Below, piece by piece: positions 53,213-63,168 of a DNA stretch of 64,000 nucleotides; within the stretch, counting starts at the first letter, position 1; every line of letters starts with the position of its first letter. A model generated the notes under the pieces. It was not told where the DNA came from. It saw only the letters and a program-made list of their open reading frames with translations, and ran no database searches. Made by a program: the position numbers and the translations under genes. The stretch comes from BJ22 sp021298375. GTDB lineage: Bacteria; Planctomycetota; Planctomycetia; Pirellulales; Pirellulaceae. Location: contig JBKDOL010000058.1 in assembly GCA_046343015.1 (NCBI GenBank), positions 17,593 through 81,592 on the forward strand. The letters run 5' to 3'.

Positions 53213-54259
53213 TCAGCCCGGAACTCCGCTGCTGTCCGAACGCTGCGGTTTGAGGCTCGCGGCGCGAAGCGGGTCACCCACTTTCAGGTTCAGTTGCAGG
53301 GCGGTTACCTGATCAATGATCGCACCGCCTTGCTCATCGAGTCCCAACCGCCCCAGGCAGCAGCGATAATCGAGCCGCGAGTTGCTGAGCATCAACTCCG
53401 GGCCGTCGACATTTCTGGCGATTTCGGCGACTGAATGGCTGCGGCTTTCCCGAATCACACGGATTCGATCGAAATCGGCATGCATGGTCGGTCCACCATC
53501 AAAGATGTCGACCCGACTGCGAAACTCGAAGCCCTCTTTGCGGAGCATCGCGAGGGCCGGTTCGGTATTGCGATGGACCCGCCCGACCACCAGCTGGGCT
53601 TCTTCCGGCAGGAGCGGAATATAGATTGGGTGACGCGGCATCAGGTCGGCTATGAATTTCTTCGACTCGGCTGTCAAGGTTTCCGCCTTGGGAAACTCGA
53701 TTTGAAAAAAGTGCGATCCAAGTGCTGACCAGAGCGGCGACTTGCCGTCAGGGTGAACCACGCCGCGCATCTCGGCGATCACTTCATCTTCGAAGCGTTC
53801 GGGGAAATCGGCCATGAAGAGAAATCGCGACATGGACAGCAGCCGCCCATGGCCTCCTCCCCAATACTCCGGTGACAGGAACAGGCTGCCAATCTCGGTT
53901 GGACCGTTGTGCTCCTGCATCAAATGCAGTGCTTCGATTTCCTTGTGTACCCCCAACTCATCCGAGTGGTGCACGCTCTTTTTGATCTCGTAGGAGTAAA
54001 AGGGTTCATAGCCCCCGACTTTGGAGTAGATCGCGCAGGTTCCGACCAGGCCCCCGCTCGCCAGGTCCTCCATCACGAACACATAGGGTTGACCGTTCGG
54101 CCGGGATTTTTTCTGGTGAAAAGCAAACAGCGATTGCTCAATCCGCTCATTCAGCCGATCCTTCGAGATCTTCAGCGTCGTCAGGCCGTATTCCGACTTC
54201 TGGATCAGTTCAAACAGCGGGTCGAGATCTTCGGCCACCACCGAGCGGACGATCAACAT
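53213..54259 (-). CDS. astA: Arginine/ornithine N-succinyltransferase (AstA-like)
   Basis: This 348 aa protein of the AstA/AruFG family transfers succinyl from succinyl-CoA to the alpha-amino group of arginine or ornithine. Recognisable parts are LTTLKISKDRLNERI, YSYEIKKSVHHSDELGVHKEIEALHLMQEHNGPTEIGSLFL, and FDGGPTMHADFDRIRVIRES near the C-terminus. It stands 65 bases downstream of the aminotransferase, so the two are likely co-transcribed. Confidence 0.9.
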   Translation of the reverse strand: MLIVRSVVAEDLDPLFELIQKSEYGLTTLKISKDRLNERIEQSLFAFHQKKSRPNGQPYVFVMEDLASGGLVGTCAIYSKVGGYEPFYSYEIKKSVHHSDELGVHKEIEALHLMQEHNGPTEIGSLFLSPEYWGGGHGRLLSMSRFLFMADFPERFEDEVIAEMRGVVHPDGKSPLWSALGSHFFQIEFPKAETLTAESKKFIADLMPRHPIYIPLLPEEAQLVVGRVHRNTEPALAMLRKEGFEFRSRVDIFDGGPTMHADFDRIRVIRESRSHSVAEIARNVDGPELMLSNSRLDYRCCLGRLGLDEQGGAIIDQVTALQLNLKVGDPLRAASLKPQRSDSSGVPG

Positions 54260-54324
54260 GCGGTCACGTGTTCCTGGTTAGCGAGCGAAAGAAATGCAAG
54301 CCGCCGGGCCCCGACATTCCGATT

Positions 54325-55752
54325 TCAATGGCATTCCATTTTGCTGACGACCGACTCGATCAGCTCACAGGCAAGATCGATGTGCTGGTCTTCGACGCTT
54401 CCCAGTGGGAGCAGGAATCGCAGGCGGGTCGGATTCCCACCGGCGAGGAAACACATCAGCCCTGCCTCGTACAACTTCAGGCACATCTCCTTGGCCTTCT
54501 CGGCACTGCCGCCACAGGGTGTGAAGGCAACCATCCCGCCCAGTCCATACGGTCCGGCAATGTGTTTTGGATACTTGTCGGCCAACTTCTGCAGCCCCGC
54601 AGCAAACCGACCGTGCCAACGCATGTTCAGCCCGTCGGGGCCGAAGTTGCCATTGGCCACCAGGCCACGAATGATTGCCAATCCCGCCAGAATCGACCAT
54701 GTGCTTCCCGTGAACGTCTGACTGACCAAGCCCGGCTTCGGCTTATAGGTGTCAGTGAAAAGCGTGGCACAGACCTGGCTGATCTTTCCAATCGTGACCA
54801 CATCGACATGCTGGTCCAAGCCAAAATGCTGAAACGCATAGGGGCGCGTCGTACGGCAGAAGGTCTGAACCTCGTCGGCGATCACGCAGAGTCCATGTTG
54901 ATGAGCCACTTCCGCAAGCGCGACGAAAAAGTCGTGATGGCCCACATGGTAGCCGCCCTCACCCTGAATCAGTTCCAGCCACAACACGGCATGTTTCCCC
55001 GGAAAGCGCTCCAGGTGCTCGCGCAACTTCGCGACCGCCCGCTGAGTACTCCCGATCGGATCGGCTGCTTCATAGAACGGGATGTAGTCGACGTTCAGTA
55101 CCGTTGGGAGCCCTTGCCGATAGGCAGCCTTATCGGTCAGTTGGGCGAGAGCGAGCGTGCGGCCCGCAAAACAATGCTCGAAGCAGATGACCCGGTCGGC
55201 GGGAGCGTGTTTCTGAAAGGCGATCTTCAGGCTGTTTTCGTTCGCCATCGCGCCACTGGTCGAGAGGAAGCAATGCTCCAGCTTGGCCCCCGATTCGCAG
55301 GCGAGATCCGTCAGGAGCCTCGAAAGCTCGACGCTGTACCGATCCTGTTGCAGGTTTCCCTGCATCACCGTGTCGCAGACGGCGGCGTCGATCCCCGCCG
55401 CCACCATCTCGGGATGGCTGTGGCCATAACCGTGGACGCCAATCCCGGTGATCAGATCAAGCTTCACGCTTCCATCGGCCAATTCCACGAAAGGACCGTT
55501 CCCAATCCCGCTGCTCAAGTAAGGGAAATAGAGCGCGCCGCCGCGCAGCTTGCTGAACTCGTCCAGCAACTGGGCGTACTCGCCCGTCAAGGCGGGATTC
55601 GCTGGACGGACCTTCGTGAGCTGCGAGCTGTAGTCCGCAACCGCTGCCAGAATCAACCGCTTGGCCTCGGCCAACCGCGGGTCGGTATGCAACTGGTCGG
55701 CGAGCAGGGGAGGGAGTTTGGTGCTGTGGGGAGCCTCGGAAACGGTAGCCAT
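54325..55752 (-). CDS. Class III aminotransferase, lysine-6-aminotransferase-like
   Basis: This PLP enzyme has 475 aa. The Lys that forms the Schiff base is in VVTIGKISQVCATLFTD, which resembles the GKKTQVCG segment of L-lysine 6-aminotransferase (LAT) more than the usual AstC/ArgD SKG. Other segments are GAMANENSLKIAF, the Asp of CVIADEVQTFCRTT, and TGSTWSILAGLAIIRGL. It is longer than AstC (about 400 aa). In this cluster it probably performs the AstC step (or acts on lysine or ornithine). The start is at 55752. Confidence 0.82.
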   Translation of the reverse strand: MATVSEAPHSTKLPPLLADQLHTDPRLAEAKRLILAAVADYSSQLTKVRPANPALTGEYAQLLDEFSKLRGGALYFPYLSSGIGNGPFVELADGSVKLDLITGIGVHGYGHSHPEMVAAGIDAAVCDTVMQGNLQQDRYSVELSRLLTDLACESGAKLEHCFLSTSGAMANENSLKIAFQKHAPADRVICFEHCFAGRTLALAQLTDKAAYRQGLPTVLNVDYIPFYEAADPIGSTQRAVAKLREHLERFPGKHAVLWLELIQGEGGYHVGHHDFFVALAEVAHQHGLCVIADEVQTFCRTTRPYAFQHFGLDQHVDVVTIGKISQVCATLFTDTYKPKPGLVSQTFTGSTWSILAGLAIIRGLVANGNFGPDGLNMRWHGRFAAGLQKLADKYPKHIAGPYGLGGMVAFTPCGGSAEKAKEMCLKLYEAGLMCFLAGGNPTRLRFLLPLGSVEDQHIDLACELIESVVSKMECH

Positions 55753-56029
55753 GGAATCCGGTCTTTCAGTAGCGGGACAAACAAACACGCGGTGACTTCC
55801 GCCGCATCGATATTCTACGTCATGCCGGAAAGAGCAGGAATGCGAATGTGAAAAAGCCCGGGGAAGGTGCAAGTGTGAATCCGAATGGTCCGGAGAGGTT
55901 CGGGCAAATCGTTCGGATTCGTTGATCTACAGGAAGAAATTCGGGCCTCGTTCGGATGCTTGCCGGCCAGCTTCCGCTCAACCGCTGTCTTGCACTGCTC
56001 CCAGTTCGAAGGTTGAACCTCAAGGGCTC

Positions 56030-57241
56030 CTAGGCCCGCGGGCGCCTCGAGGCCAGTCGCCCCAGGGTATCGACCAGGCGCTGCAACTGCTCGCCGGAAT
56101 GCAGCCAGCTCAGGCTCAGCCTCAGCCGGGCACTTCCCTCAGGCACTGCGGGGGGACGGATCGCGGGAACGAAAAGCCCCGCCTCCGCCAACTCCGCTGC
56201 TATTCTCAGAGCTTCCCCCGACGAGCCGATTCGCAGCGGAATGATCTGGCTCTCCGAGCCGCAAAGGTCCCAGCCTTGGGATTGCAACTCCGCGCGCACC
56301 CAAGCCGCCTTCTCACGCAATTCCTCTCGGCGGTGCGGTTCCCGCTGGACCATCCGCAAGGCGGCGAGACTGGCTGCAGCGATCGCTTCCGGTTGGGCTG
56401 TGGAGAAAATGTACGGTCGGGCCGCGTTGCGAATCCAGTCGATCACCAACTGCGGTCCGGCAATAAAGCCGCCGAGGCTGCCAAGGGCCTTGCTGAGCGT
56501 ACCGACCCGCACCACATTTCGCAGATCGATTTGCAGCTGTTCGCAGCTGCCGCGACCTTCCGCTCCCCAGACTCCGGTCGCATGCGCCTCGTCCACCAGC
56601 AACATAGCGCCCGCACTCGCCGCAAAATCGACCAGTTGCGGCAGGGGAGCAAAATCGCCGTCCATGCTGAACAGCCCATCGGTCACAATCAAAATTCTCC
56701 GCGGCTCGGACCGTGCCTTGTAACCGGCGAGGAGTTCGGCGGCGTGTGACACTTCGCCATGCCGAAAGATGCCGACAGAGGCCCGGGCGAGTCGACATCC
56801 ATCAATGATGCTGGCATGATTCAGCTCGTCGCTGAGGATCAAATCTCCCGGACCGGCCAAGGCGGTGATCGCCGCGACATTGGCGGCAAACCCGGTGGGC
56901 AGCAGCGCGCTCGCTTCGACCTGCTCGTGGGCCGCCAGTTCGCGCTCCAGGCGCCGGTGCAGCACCCCGTAACCGCTGACCAACGGGCTGGCACCACTTC
57001 CCCAGCCATACTCGCCAACCGCATGTCTGACTGCGTCGATCAAGGTGGAGTCAGCGGCCAGACCGAGATAATCATTTGAGCCAAAATCGAGCAGTTGCCG
57101 ACCGTCGAGCTGAACCAGGCCCCCGCTGTGGGGGCTTTCTCGCAAACGCTGCGTTCGGCGCAATTGGACCGCCTCCAATCGTTTCAACTCATCCGCAATC
57201 CAGGCGAAAGGAGGGCTCAGTTCTGTGGTCATTGAATTCAT
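56030..57241 (-). CDS. bioF: 8-amino-7-oxononanoate synthase BioF
   Basis: This 403 aa PLP enzyme of biotin synthesis condenses pimeloyl-ACP/CoA with alanine. Motifs include DFGSNDYLGL, SGYGVLHRRLE, LSDELNHASIIDG, DGLFSMDGDFAPL, DEAHATGVWG and the PLP-lysine segment GTLSKALGSLGGFIAG. A related KBL or serine palmitoyltransferase role is less likely given the DGLFSMDGD pattern. AAGGA lies nine bases before ATG 57241. No other bio gene is adjacent. Confidence 0.88.
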   Translation of the reverse strand: MNSMTTELSPPFAWIADELKRLEAVQLRRTQRLRESPHSGGLVQLDGRQLLDFGSNDYLGLAADSTLIDAVRHAVGEYGWGSGASPLVSGYGVLHRRLERELAAHEQVEASALLPTGFAANVAAITALAGPGDLILSDELNHASIIDGCRLARASVGIFRHGEVSHAAELLAGYKARSEPRRILIVTDGLFSMDGDFAPLPQLVDFAASAGAMLLVDEAHATGVWGAEGRGSCEQLQIDLRNVVRVGTLSKALGSLGGFIAGPQLVIDWIRNAARPYIFSTAQPEAIAAASLAALRMVQREPHRREELREKAAWVRAELQSQGWDLCGSESQIIPLRIGSSGEALRIAAELAEAGLFVPAIRPPAVPEGSARLRLSLSWLHSGEQLQRLVDTLGRLASRRPRA

Positions 57242-57458
57242 CAGCGTGTTCCTTCCCCTGCGGCAACGATTTTTTGTCCGCAGGGAGCAAACTGGTTCCG
57301 GGAATTTCGCGCTTCTGGCCTGAGCTTGCGGGCGGAGCCTGGGCGCCTGCTGGTCTCCCCATCTCCGCAGTTTGACATTGCGGATTTTGAGTCAATTCGC
57401 TAATCCAGCTCGCGAAAACCAGCCCTCTTCAGGCTAGCAATTCACCCCTCGGGCGCGA

Positions 57459-58786
57459 ATGGTCAGAGTTCGAACAATCGCCACAGCTCTCTTGAACGGC
57501 CTTCGCCCGCCCCGACGGCAACTCTTTGTTCGTTCCGATTGCTGGTTGCCCCCGGTCTGGCTCTGCTGGCTCTTGCTCCCGGGATTGGTGTGCTGCGGAC
57601 TGGCTGGTTGCCAAACGACTCATCCCCAAACCAATTGTGTTGCCCGGGATCGATCAACCTCCCTGCCGCACCTCCAACGCCGAGAAACCGACAGCCAGCC
57701 TCAGTTCGAAGCACGAGGGCCAGTGAACACGCCGCCCAGCTTGGCCGCCGAATCAGTTAGCCGAGCCCAGCCGGGCAAGGTCCAGATTGGGGACTTCGGC
57801 CGAACACTCCGCCCATTGGTCAACGATGCCGGTTGGTCCGGCGACGAATTCCTCAAAGGCACTCGTCGCAGTTGGAGGCCAACTCTGCTGATTCGGGCAA
57901 ACGATGAGCAAGCAGCAGTTTCCGCCGCGGGGCTGGAAGCTGAAGTGGAAACGGAAACTGCCTCAGTCCCGACCGCTCAATCTGACTGGTCGGGATTGGA
58001 GGGGGACCCAAACTCAGAGCTGGAGACCAAGTGGCAATGGAACCTGGACCAGCGTTCCATCAGCGACCGAAACAGGAGCCGTTGGGAGAGAGTCAAATCC
58101 GATTACGCCAATTTCTACTCCAGCAAAAGCATGCTCCAAATGGGAACGGCATTTCTCGCCGGAGCTGCCATGGCCAACACAAACTTCGATGAAATGTTCA
58201 GTCATGATCTGTATCGCGACAACGTGATAGACATCGCCAATGAGGATATCAGTCAAACGCTGCATCAGCCCAAACTGTTGGGGGATGGCTACATTTTGCT
58301 TCCGACATTGGCCGCCCTCGCTTTGGCGGAGCCGTGGCTGGAGCAAAGCGAGTGGACCAAGCCGCTCGGGGAATGGGGCGATCGCGGCGCGCGGGCCATT
58401 CTGGTCGGTGGACCCGTCGTCTTGCTCACCCAAAACCTGACGGCTCCTCGCGGCCGAACGAATCCCCCTCGGGTTCGCATTGGGAACCTTTTCAGGACAA
58501 TAACGGAGTCAGCGGGCACGCTTTTGTCGGCGCCGTTCCTTTCCTGACTGCGGGGCGAATGAGCCGCCGCCCGTGGGCCAAGGCGCTTTGGTATGGAGCG
58601 TCAACCTTACCCGCGCTCTCACGCGTCAACGACGAGGGACACTACTTCTCGCAGGCTTTTCTCGGCTGGTACCTTGCCTGGCTGGCGACGGCCGCTGTTG
58701 ACAACTCCCAGCAGCAAAGGCAATTAAAACTCATCCCCACCTGGAATGAGGCGGGGCCCGGCTTGATGTTGGAGCGGAATTTCTAG
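57459..58786 (+). pseudogene. PAP2-like phosphatase lipoprotein, broken by a frameshift
   Basis: Two frames together encode one PAP2-type protein. The first (57459 to 58547) has a lipoprotein-like signal (LAGC near residue 51), an Arg/Gln-rich linker, hydrophobic segments and the motif region GRTNP, then goes out of frame. The second frame resumes with PSGSHW, and holds NNGVSGHAFVGA (the SGH motif) and SRVNDEGHYFSQAFLG (the SRxxxxxH motif), ending at 58786. Adding one base to the run of five C at 58464-58468 restores a continuous protein of about 440 aa reading NPPSGSHWEPF. It could be a real mutation, a sequencing error or a slippery site. Confidence 0.8.
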
Positions 58787-59018
58787 TGGTTTGGCCATGC
58801 CGACAATTCAGTCCGAATCGAATGGGAGCACGAAGTTCCCATCCAACTGTGCGGCTTTGGACAGAGGGGAGTCCCTCAATGCCACCGGCGAAGCGATGCG
58901 ATACCGCTGACGGAGCGCGGTGCGAGGGTCTCCAAATACTGGAAGTCCGTCGTCCCCTGAAAATCAGGTGAGCCAAGAGCCAAAGCACAAGCCGCCGTCG
59001 CGGTGGTCAATGCCCGGC

Positions 59019-60689
59019 TTAAAAGAGCCCTGAGATGTTCCCGGCACTGTCAATGTCGATGTGCTCTGCACTGGGAATAGCCGGCAGGCCCGGCATCCGC
59101 ATCATCTCACCGGTAATCGGCACGACGAAGCCGGCTCCCGCGGCGATTTCGATTTGCCGGACGGTGACCGTAAAGCCCGTCGGCCGGCCGATCAGGTCGG
59201 GGTTGTCTGAGAGCGACTTCTGAGTCTTCGCCATGCAGACGGGAACATTCTCCAATCCGAGTTTCTTGATCAGTCGCAAATCGGACTTGGCCTTCGGCAG
59301 GTAATCGACTCCGGCGGCCCCGTAATACTTGGTGCAAATCGTCTCGATCTTTTTCTTGATCGACGAGTTCCAGTCATACAGCGGCTGGTACGGCGGCGGA
59401 TTGGAGTCGGTTACGGCCGCTACAGCCCGAGCGAGCTCCTCGGCTCCCTTGCCACCCTCACCCCAAACATTGGCTACAACCGCAGCGATGCCCTTGGCGG
59501 CACAGTGCTTTTGAATCAGGGCAATCTCTTCTGCCGTGTCGGTGGTGAACTTGTTGATGGCGACCACCGGCGTCAAGCCAAACAGGCCGGCGTTTTCCAA
59601 ATGCTTGTCCAGATTGGCCAGGCCAGCCTCCAGCGCGGCCAGGTTTGGTTCGGAGACCTTGTCCAGGTCGGCCCCGCCATGGTACTTCAGGGCCCGCAGC
59701 GTGGCGACAATCACCGCCGCCGCAGGGCTGATTCCGGCGACCCGGCACTTGATGTCCAAAAACTTTTCCGCGCCGAGGTCAAAGCCAAAACCTGCTTCGG
59801 TGACGACATAGTCAGAGAGGGACATCCCCATCTTGGTGGCGATGATCGAATTGGTCCCTTGCGCGATATTGGCAAACGGTCCACCGTGAATGATCGCCGG
59901 AGTTCCCTCGAGGGTCTGCACCAGATTGGGCTTGATTGCGTCTTTGAGCAGTGCGGTCATCGCACCTTGGGCTTTCAGGTCCCGGGCGTAGACCGGTTGC
60001 CCGTCGAAAGTCAGTCCCACGAAGATGTTGCCAATTCGCCGCTTCAAGTCGTCAAGGTCCGACGAGAGGCAGAGGATTGCCATGATTTCGGACGCGGCCG
60101 TAATGTCAAAACCGGTCTCGCGAGGGATCCCGCCCGCGGTTCCGCCGAGGCCGACGATCACATTCCGCAAGGCGCGATCGTTCATGTCGAAAACCCGCTT
60201 CCAGAAAATCGAGCGCGGATCGAGTCCGAGCGAGACCGCTTTGTTCTGCAGGTTGTTATCGATCAGGGCCGCGAGCAAATTGTGAGCTTTTTCGATCGCT
60301 CCAAAGTCGCCGGTGAAGTGCAGATTGATGTCTTCCATCGGCAGCACTTGAGACCAGCCACCGCCGGTGGCTCCACCCTTGATTCCGAAAACCGGACCAA
60401 GCGACGGCTCGCGCAGGACCACGGTCGTCTTGCGGCCGATGCGGTTCAGCCCCTGGGTCAGCCCGATCGACATCGTCGTTTTCCCCTCGCCCGCAGGCGT
60501 AGGCGAGATCGCCGAAACGAGGACCAGTTTGCAGCGCTTGACCTTTTCCGCGTCGATCAGGTCCAGCGGAAGTTTGGCCTTGTAGTGGCCGAAGACTTCC
60601 AGTCGGTCAGTGCCAACGCCAAGTTGAGCGGCGATCTCTGCAATCGGCTTGAGTTTGATTTGACGTGCGATTTCAATATCGGTCGGCAT
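59019..60689 (-). CDS. fhs: Formate-tetrahydrofolate ligase
   Basis: This 556 aa enzyme makes 10-formyl-THF from formate, THF and ATP. It has SPTPAGEGKTTMSIGL (P-loop-like ATP site), FGIKGGATGGGWSQVLPMEDINLHFTGD, VIVGLGGTAGGIPRETGFDITAASE and the C-terminal GEMMRMPGLP. The length is standard. It lies alone, about 8 kb from the FhcB-MoeA operon, so both THF and H4MPT C1 routes are represented in the window. Confidence 0.96.
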   Translation of the reverse strand: MPTDIEIARQIKLKPIAEIAAQLGVGTDRLEVFGHYKAKLPLDLIDAEKVKRCKLVLVSAISPTPAGEGKTTMSIGLTQGLNRIGRKTTVVLREPSLGPVFGIKGGATGGGWSQVLPMEDINLHFTGDFGAIEKAHNLLAALIDNNLQNKAVSLGLDPRSIFWKRVFDMNDRALRNVIVGLGGTAGGIPRETGFDITAASEIMAILCLSSDLDDLKRRIGNIFVGLTFDGQPVYARDLKAQGAMTALLKDAIKPNLVQTLEGTPAIIHGGPFANIAQGTNSIIATKMGMSLSDYVVTEAGFGFDLGAEKFLDIKCRVAGISPAAAVIVATLRALKYHGGADLDKVSEPNLAALEAGLANLDKHLENAGLFGLTPVVAINKFTTDTAEEIALIQKHCAAKGIAAVVANVWGEGGKGAEELARAVAAVTDSNPPPYQPLYDWNSSIKKKIETICTKYYGAAGVDYLPKAKSDLRLIKKLGLENVPVCMAKTQKSLSDNPDLIGRPTGFTVTVRQIEIAAGAGFVVPITGEMMRMPGLPAIPSAEHIDIDSAGNISGLF

Positions 60690-61644
60690 GGTGGAGACGA
60701 TTTCAGGAAAAGTGCGGGTTCAGCCAGAGCGGCGCAGCGCCTGCCCCAATCAAGGCGTCAATGATGACATCCCAACCGATGTTTGGGGAGCAGACGGCCC
60801 TCCGGTTTCGCCCCGGTGTGGCAATGTTTTTCCAGAGCAGTCAGAGAGTTATCAGGCTATGGCGGGCTGGCTGAGAGGTCTGGCCCGCAATGCCGGCCTC
60901 CAGTTCAGCCAGCAGCGAAATCCCCTCGGGCAGAGCGGGATTTCGCCGGGCGGCTGTCCACCCACTTTGTCGCAGCCGCCAAAAAACGCCAAAACGGCCA
61001 CCTTTTGGTGAAGGTTCCATGAAAACAGCCGGTGTGGCTGGTCAGCCTTTTGGGCGGCAATATAATCGAGGCGTTCAAGAAACTGGCAAAAGCGACCGCT
61101 TGCCGGGCCGCTTGCGGTGCGCTCGCTCAGCGAGTCGAACGCGGATGGCGGGTCTGGCTGGACGGGATGGGGTCTGTCCACTGCCGCGGTCGCTGTTTTT
61201 GCCGTCCCAAAACTCAACCAGCCGTGGTGGCAATTGCACCCGATTGTCTGACGCTCCGAATCGTCTGGCTCATTGAATACGAGCGGCGAATCGGAGCGGC
61301 GGGTCGGACAGTTCGAACCGCGGCGGTAGCACTTGGGCGAACGCCGTTCGGAGAGCGGGTCGCCAGTTCGAGTGATTGGTTCCAGCGTTTTGCGAGCACC
61401 TGTTGCCCCCGCTCTTTGCCGGTCGCATTTGCCGGTCGAATGTTCTGATGATCCTTATATTTTGACGCGGATCGGCGGTGGGAGCACCTGGAGTCGGTTG
61501 GCCAACCGGCTTCTGGATTAAAGAGTTTTGCCAGATGGTGTTGAACCATCGGCGGAACTTGCAGTTACCGGCCACCGAGTAGTTGCCCTTATCTGTCATC
61601 CCCTTCGGCCTCTGCAGGCCCCCATGTCTCAGGAGAATCAAACC
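60690..61644. other. Long gene-free region upstream of the DUF1559 gene
   Basis: These roughly 950 bases hold no gene I can support; frames of 100-140 codons on both strands are Arg/Ala/Pro-rich and look random. A consensus -10 hexamer, TATAAT, stands at 61061-61066 with a weak -35 (TGGTCA at 61039-61044, 16-base gap). It could drive a small RNA or a long leader, as the next start is 580 bases away. Confidence 0.4.
61061..61066 (+). promoter_or_regulatory. Possible -10 element (TATAAT)
   Basis: A perfect TATAAT in otherwise GC-rich sequence, with a weak TGGTCA 16 bases upstream. The assignment is tentative. Confidence 0.3.
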
Positions 61645-62676
61645 ATGTCGAAGTCGAACCGTTTTGGCTTCACGCTGATCGAATTGCTGGTCGTGATCGC
61701 GATCATCGGCATTTTGGTCGGCTTGCTGCTCCCCGCCGTCCAAGGCGTCCGCGAAGCTGCCCGCCGCACCCAATGCTCCAACAACCTGCGTCAGTTGGGT
61801 GTTGCGGCTATGAATTATGAGAGCGCACTCAAGAAGTTTCCGCCGGCCTTCACCCAAGTGAATTTGACTGGCGGTCCCACGTCGCCGATCAATACTAACA
61901 GTTTTCAAGGGCATTCGGTTTTCTACTTCCTGCTTCCTTACATGGAACAGAACAACATTTTCGACACCTTTGATTCGGTCCGCCCCAAATTGAACATCGC
62001 GTTGAACGCTAACGCTGGTTTGTCGGGCAATGTTATTCCCTCCTACCTTTGTCCCTCAGATTTGTTGCCCAATACCGCTATCGGATGGCCGGAAAACGCA
62101 ACGCCGAGCCAATGGTACGGTGGCGTGAGCTATCGGGCCAACGGCGGTTCGCGACCAATTTTCGCCACCAGCTCCACCAACGATGGCATGTTCATGTGCA
62201 CCGGACCGGCCGCCCGCAAGGCAGCATCGGCTCCTGTCGGGTTCCAAGTTCAAATTCGTGACGCCCTCGACGGCACAAGCAACACGTTTCTCTTCGGCGA
62301 GTTTTATCACCGGGACCCCAACTTCGATACGTTTACCACTGGGGGCTGGAACAGCGGCAGCACGATTCTCGGTTGGTCCCGCTGGTACCCGGCCGGTGGC
62401 GACAACGGATTGGGTAATCTGATGGGTGGTGCTTTTGCCCCAATCAACTACAAGACGCCATTCAAATTTGGCGGCACTGGTGCTCCAACATCGCAAAATG
62501 CCTGGTTCGTATTCCAGGACCAACGGCTCAGCGCCTTTGGCAGCGGACATCCCGGCGGAGCCAACTTCGTTTCGGCTGACGGATCGACCCGCTTTGTCGC
62601 CGACTCCATGCCGCAAACGGTGCTGACGCTCTACTGCCAGCGAGCCGACGGCAACGTCAACAGCTACCTTGATTAG
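61645..62676 (+). CDS. DUF1559 prepilin-like exported protein
   Basis: This 343 aa protein has a type IV prepilin leader: MSKSNRFGFTLIELLVVIAI, with cleavage between Gly8 and Phe9 and Glu at mature position 5. The DUF1559 body follows (GREAARRTQCSNNLRQLG-like segment, AMNYES). It ends with the H-X9-DG C-terminal motif, GHPGGANFVSADGSTRFV. This family is strongly expanded in planctomycetes, with unknown structural function. AGGAG precedes the ATG at 61645. It is followed by a small lipoprotein gene. Confidence 0.92.
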   Translation: MSKSNRFGFTLIELLVVIAIIGILVGLLLPAVQGVREAARRTQCSNNLRQLGVAAMNYESALKKFPPAFTQVNLTGGPTSPINTNSFQGHSVFYFLLPYMEQNNIFDTFDSVRPKLNIALNANAGLSGNVIPSYLCPSDLLPNTAIGWPENATPSQWYGGVSYRANGGSRPIFATSSTNDGMFMCTGPAARKAASAPVGFQVQIRDALDGTSNTFLFGEFYHRDPNFDTFTTGGWNSGSTILGWSRWYPAGGDNGLGNLMGGAFAPINYKTPFKFGGTGAPTSQNAWFVFQDQRLSAFGSGHPGGANFVSADGSTRFVADSMPQTVLTLYCQRADGNVNSYLD

Positions 62677-62745
62677 TTGCGAGTGCTGGCTGCCTTCCGG
62701 TAGTTTACCTGGGAAAAGTCTATTCCTGTTCCAAGGGTCAAATTC

Positions 62746-63168
62746 ATGCTTCGCTTGGGCCACTGTTTGGCAATGATCGGTTTGCTCGCCGTAATGCAAG
62801 GTTGCGGCGGCGGTGGGCCGAAATTTGAACTGACTCCGGTGAAGGGAATCGTCAGGATTGACGGTAAGCCTGCCCCCGATGTGATGGTTCAGGTCATGCC
62901 TGACATCGCCAAGAGTGCGCAGGGGCCGACTTCCCAAGCGGTTTCCAACGCCTCAGGCGAGTTCACCTTGGCAACAATTGACGGCAAGCCTGGGGCGGCA
63001 GTTGGCGAAAGTGTGGCGATCTTCATCGACACGGTCGAAGAACGTCCTGCTCAAGGTGAAGTTGGCAAGCCGCCGCGGTTTCCCGGAACGTACGCCACCG
63101 CCAAGGGTGGGATTCCAGTCAAAATCGAGGCCGGCAAGGACTTGGTCTTCGAGTTGAAATCGCGGTGA
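62746..63168 (+). CDS. Small exported lipoprotein with carboxypeptidase-regulatory-like fold
   Basis: This 140 aa product has a lipoprotein signal ending VMQGC (Cys about residue 20), then a single beta domain with VKGIVRIDGKPAPDVMVQVMP and SGEFTLATIDGKPGAAVGE. That is the planctomycete transthyretin/carboxypeptidase-regulatory-like design often placed beside DUF1559 genes. It starts 69 bases after the DUF1559 stop and is ended by a terminator. Confidence 0.85.
   Translation: MLRLGHCLAMIGLLAVMQGCGGGGPKFELTPVKGIVRIDGKPAPDVMVQVMPDIAKSAQGPTSQAVSNASGEFTLATIDGKPGAAVGESVAIFIDTVEERPAQGEVGKPPRFPGTYATAKGGIPVKIEAGKDLVFELKSR

Noticed and set aside
54268..55851. Open frame of 527 codons on plus strand
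   Set aside because: It is antisense to the aminotransferase, whose PLP motifs and length are convincing.
59505..60764. Open frame of 419 codons on plus strand
   Set aside because: It is antisense to formate-tetrahydrofolate ligase; no protein-like features.
61032..61448. Possible 138-codon gene
   Set aside because: Cys/Arg/Ala-rich translation with no ribosome-binding site or motif; overlapping frames on the other strand are as good. Not excluded, only unsupported.
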